The notes: a model not told the origin generated them from the letters alone. A stretch of 64,000 bases of DNA from Symbiodinium natans (GCA_905221605.1 CAJNDS010000979.1:694319-758318); one strand, 5' to 3'; shown: positions 13,201-22,548, counted from the first letter of the stretch. Translations and numbers: made by a program.

Positions 13201-16200
13201 GGTTAGGGTGGGAGTTGGGGTGGGGCTTAGGGTTTAGGTTAGGGTTTACGGTGGGGGGATAGGGCAGCAACCACAAAACCTAGATCCTATTCCCAACCCT
13301 AAACTTCCTAAAGCCATTCAAAACCAGGACGTTGCCATAAAGACCAGGTTTTCCCCGGTCGCTCGTCGAACAGCCGAATTTTGGCCTACACTAACAAGTC
13401 TGATTCACAGATCGGCCAATCCGAAGAAGCTGGATTTAACCCTCTGGGTTTCTTAGGGACATTCTCATCAAACAGCCACGATTTACCTCGGAGAACTTTT
13501 CGGGCTGTTCGGTCCAACAGCCACGATTTACCCCAAAGGCCTGGTTGGGCCCAAACGGTCTATAGGGTTTAGGTTTCTGGGTTTCGAGTTTAGGGTCTAG
13601 GGATAAGGGGTTTAGGGTCCAGGGTGTCAACCCTGGTGAGGGCCCGAACCCGAACATTCAGGGTTTAGGTTTCGAGTCTGGGTCTAGGGTTTAGGTGTCC
13701 CGTCGGATGGCAGCCCGGCCGGCTCGGCCACACTGCAAAACTGTGTCCAGATCAAAAGCTGGCATGCTGCCCTCGTCTGGCACCCGGGCCGGTGACAAGC
13801 AAAACGATAGTCTTTCTTGAGAAGGCCAACATGTAGGCGCGTTTGAAGTGCAGTCCGTGACACGTTTGGCGCGCACACAGGGGGCGCCACTCACGCCCAC
13901 TCACGCTTTTCTCATGGGAGAAAAGCTGGCTGCTGAAGAGGTGGGCTCCCTTCTAGCCGGAACCCACTCACGACTACTCATGGTTTCTCACGGCTTTGTT
14001 GGCTGTATGTGGGTATTTTGTGGTGTTACATTGGGGCTAATCGATGTCGGCGTCCGAAAACCGGGCTTGGGGTGGATTTAAGGCCTACGGTGTTTGGTGG
14101 GGCTGTGGGGTTTATGAGTTCTTTGTGGGCTGTCGAAATCTGCACAAGCCCCTGGCCTTGCCAACGCCCTGAACCCAACGACCTTGGCTAAGGGTTTGGG
14201 GGAAGCCGGGCACAGTACACTGAAATTGCAACCCAGCCCATACCACCCCCAGCACCTCACCCACACCCTGAACTCAAGTGAGCCTTGCAAAGGGTTTTAG
14301 GTTGGGGTGTTTGCCTGTGGGGCTTTGAGGCCTGAACCTACAACCCAACCGAATGCTTCCAAACACATTAACAGGGTAAATCGTGGCCGTTGCCATTTTG
14401 CAACTTAGACATTTTACCGGGTAGAAATTGGACGTTGCCTTTTTCGTGTCGATCGGAAAAACAAGGTCGTTGCCATGAGAAAACGATCCATGTTGCTGCG
14501 AACATTGTCGGGGTAATCTGCGGCCGCAAGTGGGTAAAATCAGGTCGCAACCAACATGCCAGGGAAAACTCGGCCGAAGAAGACTAGGGCAAGTAATCCA
14601 AAGGCAACGTTCTCAGGGTGGGGAGCCCTGCCTGCCTGGGCTTTAGGGTTTAGTTTAGGGATGCAGGGTTTTGGGTTTTTGGGATTTGGGCCCTAAACCC
14701 AAAACCCTAAACCCTAAACCCTAAACCCTTTAGGGTTTAGGGTTTGGTATTCAGGGTTTAGACCGAAGGTATGGCTATGACATTCTTATTGACTCGGAGT
14801 ACAAGCCCTGGCTGTTGGAGGCTCGCCGGGACGGTGAGGGCTTTCGATCAAGGTCGCTTGAAACAGGGTTTAGGGTTTAGAGTTTAGGGGTTTAGGGGTT
14901 TAGGGGTTTAGGGGTTTAGGGGTTTAGGGGTTTAGGGGTTTAGGGGTTTAGGGGTTTAGGGGTTTAGGGGTTTATGCAAGTGGTCCTGCGGACGATCCAG
15001 GCGAGAGGCACGCAAAGATCCCTAACGGAGACTTAGGACAAATGAATTATGAATTCGCACGTCGTTTGGTGCGTTGGGATCGTATGTTTCGGTTCCATAC
15101 TTCAATGGGATGGACAGTCGGGACATCACATGGAATTGCCTGTTTGACAGGAGCGAAGGGGCTTTTCATAGCTGTAGCAAAAGGCCCCTTATCAAAGATA
15201 GCAAAAACTTGATGCCTGATTTCGCGTAGCTCCTTTGGAGCAAACTGTACTGACTGTACCGGCTCAGATACTCCTGCAAACCTCAAAGACTGCACGCGAC
15301 GAAGGTTGAAGTCAAAACCTGCGCGGATGCCAATCGCTTTGACAGCGTGGAGAAAAACTTTCAACTGTGCCCCCAGATTGGGACGACAAAGCTGGAGGCT
15401 ATGATATTCAGTTTCATGTACCCAGGCAGACGGCACCTTGCAGTCCTTTAATGAAGGTGGGAGAGTTCCCGTTTTCAAGTTGGCTATGTTCACTGGCGTC
15501 ACCCAGCCGGTGCGCCGAACAAAAAGGAAATACATCTCAACCAGGGACACCGAAGCAGGGGCAATCGACACAATCTGTGAATGTTGAAGGAAATCGTACA
15601 GCACTGTCATGAAACGAGGGTTAAGCAACGCGTCGCACATGTCCAGCACCGGCCAATGAAAGGCACAAAGCGGGGCTGCCAGCAAATCCACGGGTTTGGG
15701 GTTTGGGGTTTAGGGGTTTAGGGGTTTAGGGGTTTAGGGGTTTAGGGGTTTAGGGGTTAGGGTTTAGGGATTAGGGCTGTAGGGTTTAGGGGTTTAGGGG
15801 TGTAGGGTTTAGGGTTTAGGGTTGAGTTATGGAGAGCTTAGGGCCCCGTGGTAGGGTAGTTTGTTTCACCAGAGCCCTTACCTAAATGCTTTACCCTATG
15901 AAAACCGCCCCGAACCTTAGGACATGAAGCTAAGCTAAACTCTGCGAACCTGATCGAACTAAGCGCACGCGGGCCGGGACAACACCCGAAAAGCAAAAAA
16001 ACCCTAAGTCCTGGCGTAGGCGGGTTTAGAGTTTCGGCTTTGGGGCAAGCCCGAGACGCTGTCCCTAAACCCCAAACCCCAAACCCCAAACCCCAAACCC
16101 CAAACCCCAAACCCCAAACCCTAAACCCTAAACCCTAAACCCTAAACCCTAAACCGCAGCCAGGTCAACGCATCTCCATCCCTGACAGCCAATACCATGG

Positions 16201-18991
16201 CTGACTACGTGACTGGGTTGCAACAATTTGGGCCCTCGGCTTCGGTTTGCCTGTTTGGGACCTCCTTCAATGTTAGCACACGCCTCAACGTAAACACTTC
16301 AGCCAGAAGTATGGGGTCGTCAACAACAACGACCTGGAAAAAGATGTTGGTTGCCCTGGCTGCTCCTTTGGGGAATGAACAAAGATGTGCAGAGGCCTAG
16401 ACCAGTAGAGGCGAATGAAAACAGAGCCTAGAACAGCCCCAGACAGGCGACCATCCCAAATAATGGTCCGTAAACACCAAACCTCAAGCCCTAAACCTTA
16501 AACCCTCAACCCTCACATGATTCAAAACCCTATAAAGCCGTGCTGACCTTGGCCCATGCCCTTCCACACACCCTTAACTAGTTAATTGGGGGTGAGGGCC
16601 TCAGTTTCGGAATAAGGCTTTCAGATCTCAAGGGGCTCAGGATCCCGCAGTTTAGGGTCCAGGATAATTGGCGAGGTTGGCCATCTAGGCCCCCCCCCCC
16701 CCAGAGTACGGAGATGCTACCCCGTAGAAGTCTAGGGTGGGTTGTATTTCTGTATGGGTACTGCACATCATATCATGTGTCTGTCCGTGCACTGTATGTC
16801 AGATCTCCCCCTCCTCCCCCACAGCCCCGCAAGGAGATGAAGTACGGTCTGCTCGATGACCTGCTAACGTGACTGGGACTGCAATCGATAAGAGCGGAGG
16901 ATCTGACCTGTGGTCCAGTCCTAAACCCTAAACCCTAAACCCTAAACACATTGCGGTGGAATGTGGGACCTTTCCTTGCAGCAGGTTTCGGGCTTCGGGT
17001 ACTTAACTCGATAAACAACCTCCCTAAACCCAAAACCCTAAACCCTAACCCCGAAACCCTAAGCCCGAACCCCTAAACCCGAATCCCGAAACTAAACCTT
17101 GAAGCCGAAACCCTAATCCCTAAACCCTAAACCCGAAACCCGAAACCCTAAACCCTAAAGGCCCTTAAGGTTGCTCGACATCGAGAAGTACCTCAGCGGG
17201 AACGAGCTGCAGATCGGCGGCTTTGACTTGCTCTACAAGGCATGCCGGCAGCTTTGGGGCCGGAGGGGGAGAGGGGGGGTTTAGGGTTTAGGGTTTAGGG
17301 TTTAGGGTTTAGGGTTTAGGGTTTAGGGTTTAGGGTTTAGGGTTTAGGGTTTAGGGTTTAGGGTTTAGGGTTTAGGGTTTAGGGTTTAGGGTTTAGGGTT
17401 TAGGGTTTAGGGTGTTTTTCCCGGCTGCACTGCACCTCGGGGAGGGGTTCGTCCAGGGTTGACGGTTGTGTGTTGAGCCTTTGGGGATCTGTCTGGGCCC
17501 ATAGGGCCCAGAAAGGGACCTCTCAATGTCGACATAAACCCCGTAAACCTTACACCCTCACCGTGTGGGTTCAGGGTTCAGGGTCAAGGGTTCTCTCACA
17601 CCAGTGGATATGGAGAGGGCTGCTAGAGTCGGTGGCACTGCAGGGCATGGGACCGAGGGAAGGAGTTTTCTTTTTTCCCCCCAAGAAAGCAGGGCCTGTC
17701 GAATGGTTCTTGTGGGTTTAGGGTTTAGGGTTTAGGGTTTAGGGTTTACGGTTTAGGATTTAGGGTCTTCTTCTTCTTCTTTTGATTGTTGGAGCTCATG
17801 AAGGCTCAATACCCCCCCCCCCCTCCGAATCTGCCAAGCGGCTGGGGGCTCTGTGTTTGCGGATTAAAAAGTGGCACTGGGCTTTGGGTTTGGTTTTTAG
17901 AGCGTTTAAGGGGCTCTTTAAACCCTACGCCTACACCGACCCTAACCTTAAACCCCAAACCCTAAAGCCTAAGCCCTAAAGAAGCGTTTCGGGCCTAGGG
18001 GCTTTGCCTCACCTCGAGGATGGCTACCGCTATTCGCCGCCCGAGGGCTCCATCTTCACGTCCTACTTGGGCCGCGGCTCCCAGGGCTTTGGGGGGGAAT
18101 CTTTGGCTTAGGGTTTATAGGGTTTATAGGGTTTATAGGGTTTATAGGGTTTATAGGGTTTATAGGGTTTATAGGGTTTAGAGGGTTTAGAGGGTTTAGA
18201 GGGTTTAGAGGGTTTAGAGGGTTCGTAGGGTTTATAGGGTTTAGGAAGGGGTTTAGCGAGGCTGTGGGTAGGCAGCGCTTTTTGGTCTGGTCAAAGAGGA
18301 GCGCGCGTGGGCTGTGCAGGAACTATCATAGTTCTCTGTAGTTTCACAGCAAGGTGGTGGTGCAGGCCTAGCATGGAGCAGAGATGTTTTAAACCCTAAA
18401 GCGGTTTTTTTAGGGCTTCGAGTTTAGGATTTGATCCGAGCTGGTCGTACGCCGCAGAATCAATCATCCTTACCCTAACTGCCCCTACTTGGAGAATCTG
18501 CGGTACGTATAACCCTACTTGAGACTCTACTTCTGAGCCCCAAAAGTCCCCTAAGTAGGTCATAAGTAGACTTATAACTGTGGTTATAAACTAATATATA
18601 AAATCTAAACCCTAAACTCCCTAAACCCTAAAGAGTAAAGCCTGCATTACAAGCATCAGGGCTAAACTCATGGCCCCCCTCGCTGGGTCGAGTGGAAGTA
18701 CGGACCCTCCGGTCACTACCTAAACCTTACAACCTAATCCTTAAACCCTGAGGCTTTAAACCCGAAACCTTAAACCCGAAGCCCTGAGCCTTAAACCCTA
18801 AACCTTAAACCCTTAAAACCCCAAACCTTAAACACTAAACCCTAGCCTTACACTTTTTACCCCAAGCTTTATAAAGCCCCAAACCCTCAGGTTGCTACAA
18901 CAACCGACTGACCCAGCTGCAACGCCTCGCCAAGACGCGCGCCTGGGAGCTGAGGCGCGGCAGTCAGGGCAGCGTAGAGGCTTTCTTGGAG
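3515..18991 (+). CDS. TTLL9: Tubulin polyglutamylase, TTLL9-like (about 22 exons)
   Basis: Tubulin tyrosine ligase-like ATP-grasp enzyme that would add glutamate chains to tubulin, typically in flagellar axonemes. Exon by exon the translation gives the family signatures in the correct order: NTIYDVLKSRGW, DWHIFWTDKDW, NHYELTRKDLLVKN, EYSMFVEEFKKW, then TWIMKPIGRSQGSGIFL (ATP-binding Lys), APLLIGGKKF|DMRLYVCVTSY, VYMHRGGFCRFSMSRY, FHDIEGIVIHSLLSVQK, HCFEYGYDILID, KPWLLEVNASPSL (catalytic Glu/Asn) and a final GGFDLLYK...GCYNNRLTQL block that resembles TTLL9 more than other members. Reading frame is kept across nearly all joins listed in the exon entries. The first exon and true start are unsure (an ATG lies at 3488). 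One short piece between the GIFL and LLIGG blocks was not found. The 3' end is unresolved: either splicing at 18992 or read-through to a TAA near 19065. Family call firm, subfamily probable. Confidence 0.85.
3851..3939. mobile_element. AAGGAACTTCA inverted-repeat element before TTLL9 exon 2
   Basis: Ends AAGGAACTTCA and TGAAGTTCCTT, perfect over 11 bp, ending six bases before the exon. Another small intron-associated element. Confidence 0.6.
3946..4025 (+). CDS. TTLL9: TTLL9-like exon 2
   Basis: Encodes DNEYNTIYDVLKSRGWKETDV. The intron starts GATT at 4026 and the next exon also starts GATT (5997), so the donor is GA. Removing one copy joins ETDV to DWHIFW in frame. Confidence 0.8.
4260..4291. 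repeat. Poly-G run (32)
   Basis: Uninterrupted G run inside a TTLL9 intron, read as poly-Pro on the other strand. Similar runs at 962-984, 19838-19852, 36899-36915, 53540-53582 and 60655-60676. Confidence 0.9.
4441..4530 (+). repeat. TTTAGGG array
   Basis: About 13 units with one TTTAAGG variant, in the TTLL9 intron between exons 2 and 3. Confidence 0.9.
5997..6083 (+). CDS. TTLL9: TTLL9-like exon 3
   Basis: Encodes DWHIFWTDKDWIHSVFDKMH and on to GAFQK, the TTLL N-domain. The acceptor follows a CCCTAAA array (AAATCCAG|GATTGG). The likely GA donor at 6084 keeps phase with exon 4. Confidence 0.8.
6397..6464 (+). CDS. TTLL9: TTLL9-like exon 4
   Basis: Encodes DPHQHVNHFLNHYELTRKDL followed by LVK; the NH(Y/F)ELTRKD motif is diagnostic of TTLL enzymes. 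The exon ends in phase 2 before an intron starting GAAC. Confidence 0.85.
6465..6710 (+). mobile_element. TTLL9 intron with a nested CTTGGTAGCCC element
   Basis: The GA-AG intron is bounded by GAAC repeats (6465, 6711). Inside it lies a complete CTTGGTAGCC...GCTACCGAG element (6497-6597) with its own TSD AGCT (6493-6496, 6598-6601). Confidence 0.75.
6711..6753 (+). CDS. TTLL9: TTLL9-like exon 5
   Basis: Encodes NMKRMKRQCEKDSD, continuing LLVK-NMKRMKRQ. It begins GAAC, the same four bases that begin the preceding intron. The donor is GAT|GTTTGT. Confidence 0.75.
7606..7671 (+). CDS. TTLL9: TTLL9-like exon 6
   Basis: Encodes KEGRLTEAARYNICPITFVV-PQ, the segment just before the FVEEF motif. 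The donor is CAG|GAGAAG (GA type). The next exon also starts GAG after CAG, so the junction sequence is duplicated. Confidence 0.75.
7680..8085 (+). repeat. Degenerate TTTTAGGG/TTTTTAGGG tract
   Basis: Fills most of the TTLL9 intron 7672-8152; spacer length varies (TTTAGGG to TTTTTAGGG). A small inverted-repeat element interrupts it. Confidence 0.85.
7838..7925. mobile_element. GGGATGTTCCC-type element
   Basis: TTGGGATGTTCCCCCCTT at the left, inner arms CCCTTAATAGGGA / TCCCTATTAAGG, and ACTGTTAGCATAAAGGG at the right. Lies in a TTLL9 intron. Confidence 0.55.
8153..8190 (+). CDS. TTLL9: TTLL9-like exon 7
   Basis: Encodes EYSMFVEEFKKW plus part of a Met codon. A GC donor at 8191 is the choice that joins in frame to TGSTWIMKP. 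Confidence 0.8.
8752..9028 (+). repeat. CCCTAAA array before TTLL9 exon 8
   Basis: 277 bp of CCCTAAA. The marked variant CCCTACCCCGTAGCCC occurs twice about 167 bp apart (about 24 units), so part of the array was duplicated as a block. Confidence 0.9.
9044..9104 (+). CDS. TTLL9: TTLL9-like exon 8 (ATP-grasp Lys motif)
   Basis: Encodes TGSTWIMKPIGRSQGSGIFL, the hallmark nucleotide-binding strand of TTLL ligases. It follows a 277-bp CCCTAAA array and the acceptor CCCAG|GACC. The donor is CTG|GTGACC. Confidence 0.9.
9803..10035. repeat. GTGTGCAG / GTGTGTAG / GGGTGTAG octamer minisatellite
   Basis: Three successive homogeneous sub-blocks of an 8-mer (then a 6-mer and GT) run left to right, ending in (GT)n at about 10034. 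It produces long Thr-Pro frames that are not genes. Confidence 0.9.
10727..10790 (+). repeat. CCCTAAA array flanked by a 33-bp direct repeat
   Basis: About 9 units inserted between identical 33-bp copies at 10695-10727 and 10790-10822. Confidence 0.9.
10859..10894 (+). CDS. TTLL9: TTLL9-like exon 9 (short, limits uncertain)
   Basis: Encodes DDENGVAPRPQK, an acidic linker like the variable loop between GIFL and the LIGG(K/R)KF motif. The donor could be at 10872 or 10895. Phase to exon 10 favours 10872, which would leave only 13 nt. Confidence 0.4.
11343..11440 (+). mobile_element. AGAGCCCAATACCCC inverted-repeat element
   Basis: 98 bp, ends AGAGCCCAATACCCCCTAAT and TTAAGGGGTATTGGGCTCT with further pairing inward (AAGGTATAT). 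Related copies at 29379-29472, 36289-36382 and partly at 41900-41960, 45833-45898 and 56370-56415. Confidence 0.75.
11730..11806 (+). CDS. TTLL9: TTLL9-like exon 10
   Basis: Encodes DEQPARKYVEAPLLIGGKKF, the conserved (Y/I)xxPLLIGG(K/R)KFD strand. Phase 0 donor TTT|GTGCCC joins to DMRLYV. Confidence 0.8.
12034..12078 (+). CDS. TTLL9: TTLL9-like exon 11
   Basis: Encodes DMRLYVCVTSYHPLT, the DxR Mg-ATP strand. Acceptor TAAG|GACATG; GC donor ACG|GCCAGG in phase 0. Confidence 0.85.
12155..12256 (+). CDS. TTLL9: TTLL9-like exon 12
   Basis: Encodes VYMHRGGFCRFSMSRYSSDK through to LTNVA. The intron begins GTCCA, and the next exon begins GTCCA too. Confidence 0.85.
12374..12460 (+). CDS. TTLL9: TTLL9-like exon 13
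   Basis: 29 codons, VQKHSGKAAYKRTGAKWDVN and on to KSYLMTT, matching the TN-x-x-(V/I)QK segment of TTLLs. GC donor ACT|GCCAGA. Confidence 0.85.
12845..12922 (+). CDS. TTLL9: TTLL9-like exon 14
   Basis: 26 codons including LFHDIEGIVIHSLLSVQK. The acceptor region (AGAAGCAAG|GCTGGCA) is present twice, once on each side of an inserted repeat patch. GC donor AAG|GCCCCC. Confidence 0.85.
13066..13094 (+). CDS. TTLL9: TTLL9-like exon 15
   Basis: Encodes VMINDKHCFE. The GA donor at 13095 leaves phase 2, which is completed by the G of the next exon to give HCFEYGYDILID. Confidence 0.8.
14769..14820 (+). CDS. TTLL9: TTLL9-like exon 16 (ATP-grasp YGYDILID)
   Basis: Encodes YGYDILIDSEYKPWLLE. Acceptor GAAG|GTATGG; GC donor GAG|GCTCGC. 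Confidence 0.9.
14865..14974 (+). repeat. TTTAGGGG octamer array
   Basis: Homogeneous 8-mer version at the left edge of the block holding the antisense 214-codon frame; a similar array at 15697-15826 closes the block. Confidence 0.9.
15047..15691 (-). CDS. Unknown 214-codon antisense frame in a TTLL9 intron
   Basis: The longest uninterrupted frame of the window, read opposite to the host gene within the intron between TTLL9 exons 16 and 17. It starts with an ATG at 15691 and ends in a basic SQRTKRRANS tail. I recognise no domain. The non-repetitive block is bounded on both sides by TTTAGGGG-type arrays (to about 14974 and from about 15697). It could be a fragment of a retroelement, a processed insert or a nested gene; no introns are visible in it. 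Composition is coding-like, with long mixed hydrophobic and polar stretches and no low complexity. Confidence 0.4.
   Translation of the reverse strand: MDLLAAPLCAFHWPVLDMCDALLNPRFMTVLYDFLQHSQIVSIAPASVSLVEMYFLFVRRTGWVTPVNIANLKTGTLPPSLKDCKVPSAWVHETEYHSLQLCRPNLGAQLKVFLHAVKAIGIRAGFDFNLRRVQSLRFAGVSEPVQSVQFAPKELREIRHQVFAIFDKGPFATAMKSPFAPVKQAIPCDVPTVHPIEVWNRNIRSQRTKRRANS
16062..16156 (+). repeat. CCCCAAA then CCCTAAA array before TTLL9 exon 17
   Basis: A seven-unit CCCCAAA block switches abruptly to CCCTAAA, ending 8 nt before the exon. Confidence 0.9.
16164..16208 (+). CDS. TTLL9: TTLL9-like exon 17 (VNASPSL)
   Basis: Encodes VNASPSLTANTMADY; LLE + VNASPSL reconstitutes the Mg-binding E-x-N motif. 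Acceptor GCCAG|GTCAAC after a CCCTAAA array; donor TAC|GTGACTGGG. Confidence 0.9.
16834..16868 (+). CDS. TTLL9: TTLL9-like exon 18
   Basis: Encodes EMKYGLLDDLLT (usual form ...LKxxLLxDTL). Its donor AC|GTGACTGGG is the same 9-mer as that of the previous exon. Confidence 0.75.
17170..17239 (+). CDS. TTLL9: TTLL9-like exon 19
   Basis: Encodes LLDIEKYLSGNELQIGGFDL plus LYK; the G-x-(R/Q)-(V/I)GGFDL segment is typical of TTLL9. GC donor AAG|GCATGC. Confidence 0.8.
17277..17414 (+). repeat. TTTAGGG array after TTLL9 exon 19
   Basis: About 19 near-perfect units starting about 38 nt after the exon. Confidence 0.95.
18019..18070 (+). CDS. TTLL9: TTLL9-like exon 20
   Basis: Encodes DGYRYSPPEGSIFTSYL. 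GC donor G|GCCGCG joins to GCYNNR in frame. Confidence 0.7.
18108..18245 (+). repeat. TTTATAGGG / TTTAGAGGG nonamer array
   Basis: A homogeneous TTTATAGGG block, then a TTTAGAGGG block, directly after TTLL9 exon 20. Confidence 0.9.
18891..18991 (+). CDS. TTLL9: TTLL9-like exon 21 (C-terminal)
   Basis: Encodes GCYNNRLTQLQRLAKTRAWE and on to VEAFLE. The exon runs into a GAGGTTCATGG inverted-repeat element that supplies a GT donor at 18992. If unspliced, the frame ends at a TAA near 19065. Confidence 0.7.
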
Positions 18992-19118
18992 GTTCATGGT
19001 ACTTATCAACCAATTATACCTGTACTTATAAGTGTACTTATAACCATATTAGGGCACTTAAGGGGCTTATAAGTACAGTTATAAGTACAGTGATAATTGG
19101 TTAACAAGTTCCATGAAC
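18988..19118 (+). mobile_element. GGAGGTTCATGG inverted-repeat element
   Basis: Starts at the TTLL9 exon 21 donor. Left GGAGGTTCATGGTACTTAT, right GTTCCATGAACCTC, with inner ATTGGTT/AACCAAT arms. Relatives at 24636-24890, about 28785-28890, about 43967-44100 and 59229-59343. Confidence 0.7.
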
Positions 19119-20514
19119 CTCTTTGAGGGTCTGGGGTTTGGGCTTCTGGAGAGCTTTTTCTCTTGGGGGTTGTAGTTTGGGGTATGAAGTTTTGAGTTCA
19201 GAGTTTGGGGCTGTATCCCAAAAAACTTGCCCGGACACCCTAATTCCCAATCTTAGGGTGTGAGGTTTCCCCGGTTGCCCTGCCACTTGCGAATAACGAC
19301 TGGTGCCCAGAAAATTCAGGTCAGACTCTGAAACCCTAAACCCTGAACCCTAAACCCTAAACCCTCAACCCTAAACCCCAAACCCTAAACCCTAAACCCT
19401 AAACTATTACTAGTTGGGGCGTTCAGCTGCTTTCAGCTGACCACCAGCCTCGAGGCTGCCCACAGGCAGGAGGCTGGACCGGCGTGTCAGGCCTCGAGGG
19501 CTGCACCCTCTGCTTTAAAACCCCAAAAGCCCCATAACCTAAACCCTCAATTCTCCTAAAAACCCTAAACCCTAAACTCTGACCCCTACACTCTCAGACG
19601 AGCTTCGGAACCCGATACCACTGTAGGAGTCAGCAGCAGTCGCTCCGCGATCCCCAGGGCCCGGAGGCTCAGAATCCTCGACGCCTGATTCAGGAGATCT
19701 TAGGGTTTAGGGTTTAGGGTTTAGGGTTTAGGGTTTAGGGTTTAGGGTTTAGGGTTTAGGGTTAGGGTTTAGGGTTTCAGTGTTTGGGTTGTCGGATTTA
19801 GGTTTGTGGTTCAGTGTTCCTTTTTTTGTTTGGGATGGGGGGGGGGGGGGGGTTTTGGGGTTTATCTCGGAGACGCCTGGTCATGAAGGCTTCAGGGGTT
19901 CAGGTTAGGCTACGGGATAGGCTAGAGCAGGGTGATGGGTTAGAGGTTTAGGGCTTCAGAATTTCGAGCTTCGTAGGGTTCAGAGTTTAGGGTTTAGGGT
20001 TTAGGGTTTAGTAGGGTGTGGGGCTCAGGGCTCAGCTAGTGTTGAGGGTTTCGTTTTGGGGCCAGAGAGGCGTTGAGGGTTTCGTTTTGGGTTATTGGGT
20101 TTAAGCTACAGAGCTACACACTCTTGAAGCTCAAAGAAAGACTGAGCCCCCTAGTTTGCAAACCCACCCTTTCATTTCACGTCCCAAGAACCCCACTCAA
20201 AAGCCCTAAATTGAAGCCCCCTTTCTTGAGGTTCGCCGCTGGCCGGAGATGATAAGGCACGGCTAAAACGTCCCAAGTACCCTTTTTCAGGCATTTAGGT
20301 TTCAGTTCTATGTTGGGTCCCTCCCTTTAGTTGTTCATGCACCCGTTCAGAAGCTAGATTCCCCAAGCATTGGATTGGGCTTCGGTTCTCGGGTTGAGGG
20401 TTTAGGGTCCCTGCAGCCCTAAACCCTAAAGCCTAAGCCCCCTAGAAGCCGAGTCCCAAATCCACCTCAAGACCGACGAGACCCTCTCACCAAGGGATCT
20501 TCGCTCCGCTTAGG

Positions 20515-20742
20515 GTTGGGTTTAGGGTTTAGGGTTTAGGGTTTAGGGTTTAGGGTTTAGGGTTTAGGGTTTAGGGTTTAGGGTTTAGGGTTTAGGGTTT
20601 AGGGTTTAGGGTTTAGGGTTTAGGGTTACGGGTTTAGGGGTTAGGGGTTAGGGGTTAGGGGTTAGGGGTTAGGGGTTAGGGGTTAGGGGTTAGGGTAGCG
20701 GTTACGGGTTAGGGTTTAGGGGTTAGGGGTTAGGGTTTAGGG
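20515..20742 (+). repeat. TTTAGGG array changing to TTAGGGG
   Basis: About 17 TTTAGGG units are followed by about nine TTAGGGG units, then mixed forms. The frame of the repeat changes at one point. Confidence 0.9.
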
Positions 20743-21302
20743 TGGCTTCCTGTATGCAAACTTGTAGATTTTGCCGCGGACTTGTTGAGATCGAAAAGTC
20801 TTTGTGCAAGTGATCATAGCAAACACAGTTGCTTTAAGGAGGTCGAGGAACAGTGGAGTAGTGTTTAGGTTTAGGATATACTGTTGCTTGTGCCGATGTT
20901 GCCTACTCCTACATATTCTGGACCTTATAGGCCATAAAAGCGTTATAGGCCTCTAAACCTTTGAAATCCCAAGCAAACAAAGACCAGGAGAAGGACCCAT
21001 GGACTGTCTCTGCAAACACACAGAAGACTACTAATTCCCTAAAACCCCCCATATATTCTTCCTTGTAAGGGCAATGTAGGGAATCTTGTCGTTGATGTTT
21101 TGGATGGTTCTTAAAAAGCAATAATGCAAGTAGCAGTGAATAGGCTTTAGGATCTGGGCCCTCAAGCCCCAGCCCTACTGAACCCCAAGCTTGTACAGCC
21201 AATCACATCCAAGGCCCCATGTCCTTCCACACGCTAAACCTGAAACGCCCCGCATGCCCGAAACCCGCAATACCGGAACCTATGCAAATACCTTAAGGTA
21301 CC

Positions 21303-21357
21303 CTTTTACTTCCAGGGACCTAATACGTGGGGATTAGGTCCCTGGAAGTAAAGGGAT
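21303..21357. mobile_element. Near-perfect palindrome
   Basis: TTTACTTCCAGGGACCTAAT at 21306-21325 is followed by an 8-base loop and its exact reverse complement. A half site (AGGTCCCTGGAAGTA) occurs at about 44212. Confidence 0.7.
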
Positions 21358-22548
21358 ACCAATATCACCCCAGACAGTGTAACGAAAGATGCCAAGAGCA
21401 TGCCTACCCTGAACCCCTAAACCTTATAAACCCTCAACCCTAAACCCTAAACCCTAAACCCTAAACCCTAAACCCCCAACATTTGTGAGCGTCCTGGGCC
21501 CGCAGCAGGAGCCGGAGTGCTGGTCTTAGAGGGTGACCAGGGTGCTGTTCGATATGAGGTATGACCTTTGGGTTTAGGGGTTAACCGTGAACCCGGACAC
21601 CCTTAATAAACCTCTAAACTTTAAACCCTAAGCCCCAGCTTCAAGGTTCCCAGGGCAGTGGGTTCTGGTTTAGGGCTGAACCGCTTGCCACAATCAACCT
21701 GAAACCCCAACCCCCCGAAGCCCCATCGAACGACATCCGGTCGCTTCCCTGTCTGGGCACCTGTGATAATGCGAGCCCTTATATTTCGACCCCCCCCCCA
21801 CCCAAAACTAAAGGAGGATCAGAGGAACCATCCGCCATCGCCCCATCAACCTCCATCCTAATCCCCAGAACCTTAAAGCCTGAACAGTAAACCCTAAGAC
21901 CCTAAATCCTAAGCCCTAAACCCTAAACCCTAAACCCTAAGACCCTAAATACCCTATAAGCACCATCTCCGTCATCCTTAGGCCTGCCAGAAAGCAGAGC
22001 ACCGCGCCGGAAGCCACATTCCCGAATCCCGAGGATCCAAGGCAGGGTTCAGGGTTTAGGGTTTAGGGTTTAGGGGTTAGGGGTTAGGGGTTAGGGGTTT
22101 CTGGTTTAGCGGCTGATGGGTTAGGGGTCTAGAGCCTATAACCCCTAAATCTTAAACCCCAAAGCCTACACCTAAGAAGGTTTTAAGGGTTGTCAGTGGG
22201 TTGGAGTCACGGCATTGCAATTCCCCTTGAGTTCAGGATGAACGTGCCAGCTCTTAATTGGGGATTCGGGATTTTTGGCTACAATGGCTACCCGCAATTC
22301 TTCAGAGAGGGTTATAGGGGGGCATGTTTGATGGCCCTTAGGACCTGAAGCTCCGATCTCTGCACCCTGACCCGACGGGCTCATATGGCTCTGGGGACTT
22401 TGGTGCAGCTCATAGCAGCTGAGCCTCGCTGCGGCCCGAAACACAAACACAAATCGGGTTTGCGTGCGTGCAAAGGCAACGCACATGCTGAGGAACTAGG
22501 ATACTGCGAGAGCTATGGTTGCAAATGACAACTCACACAGTTCACTAA

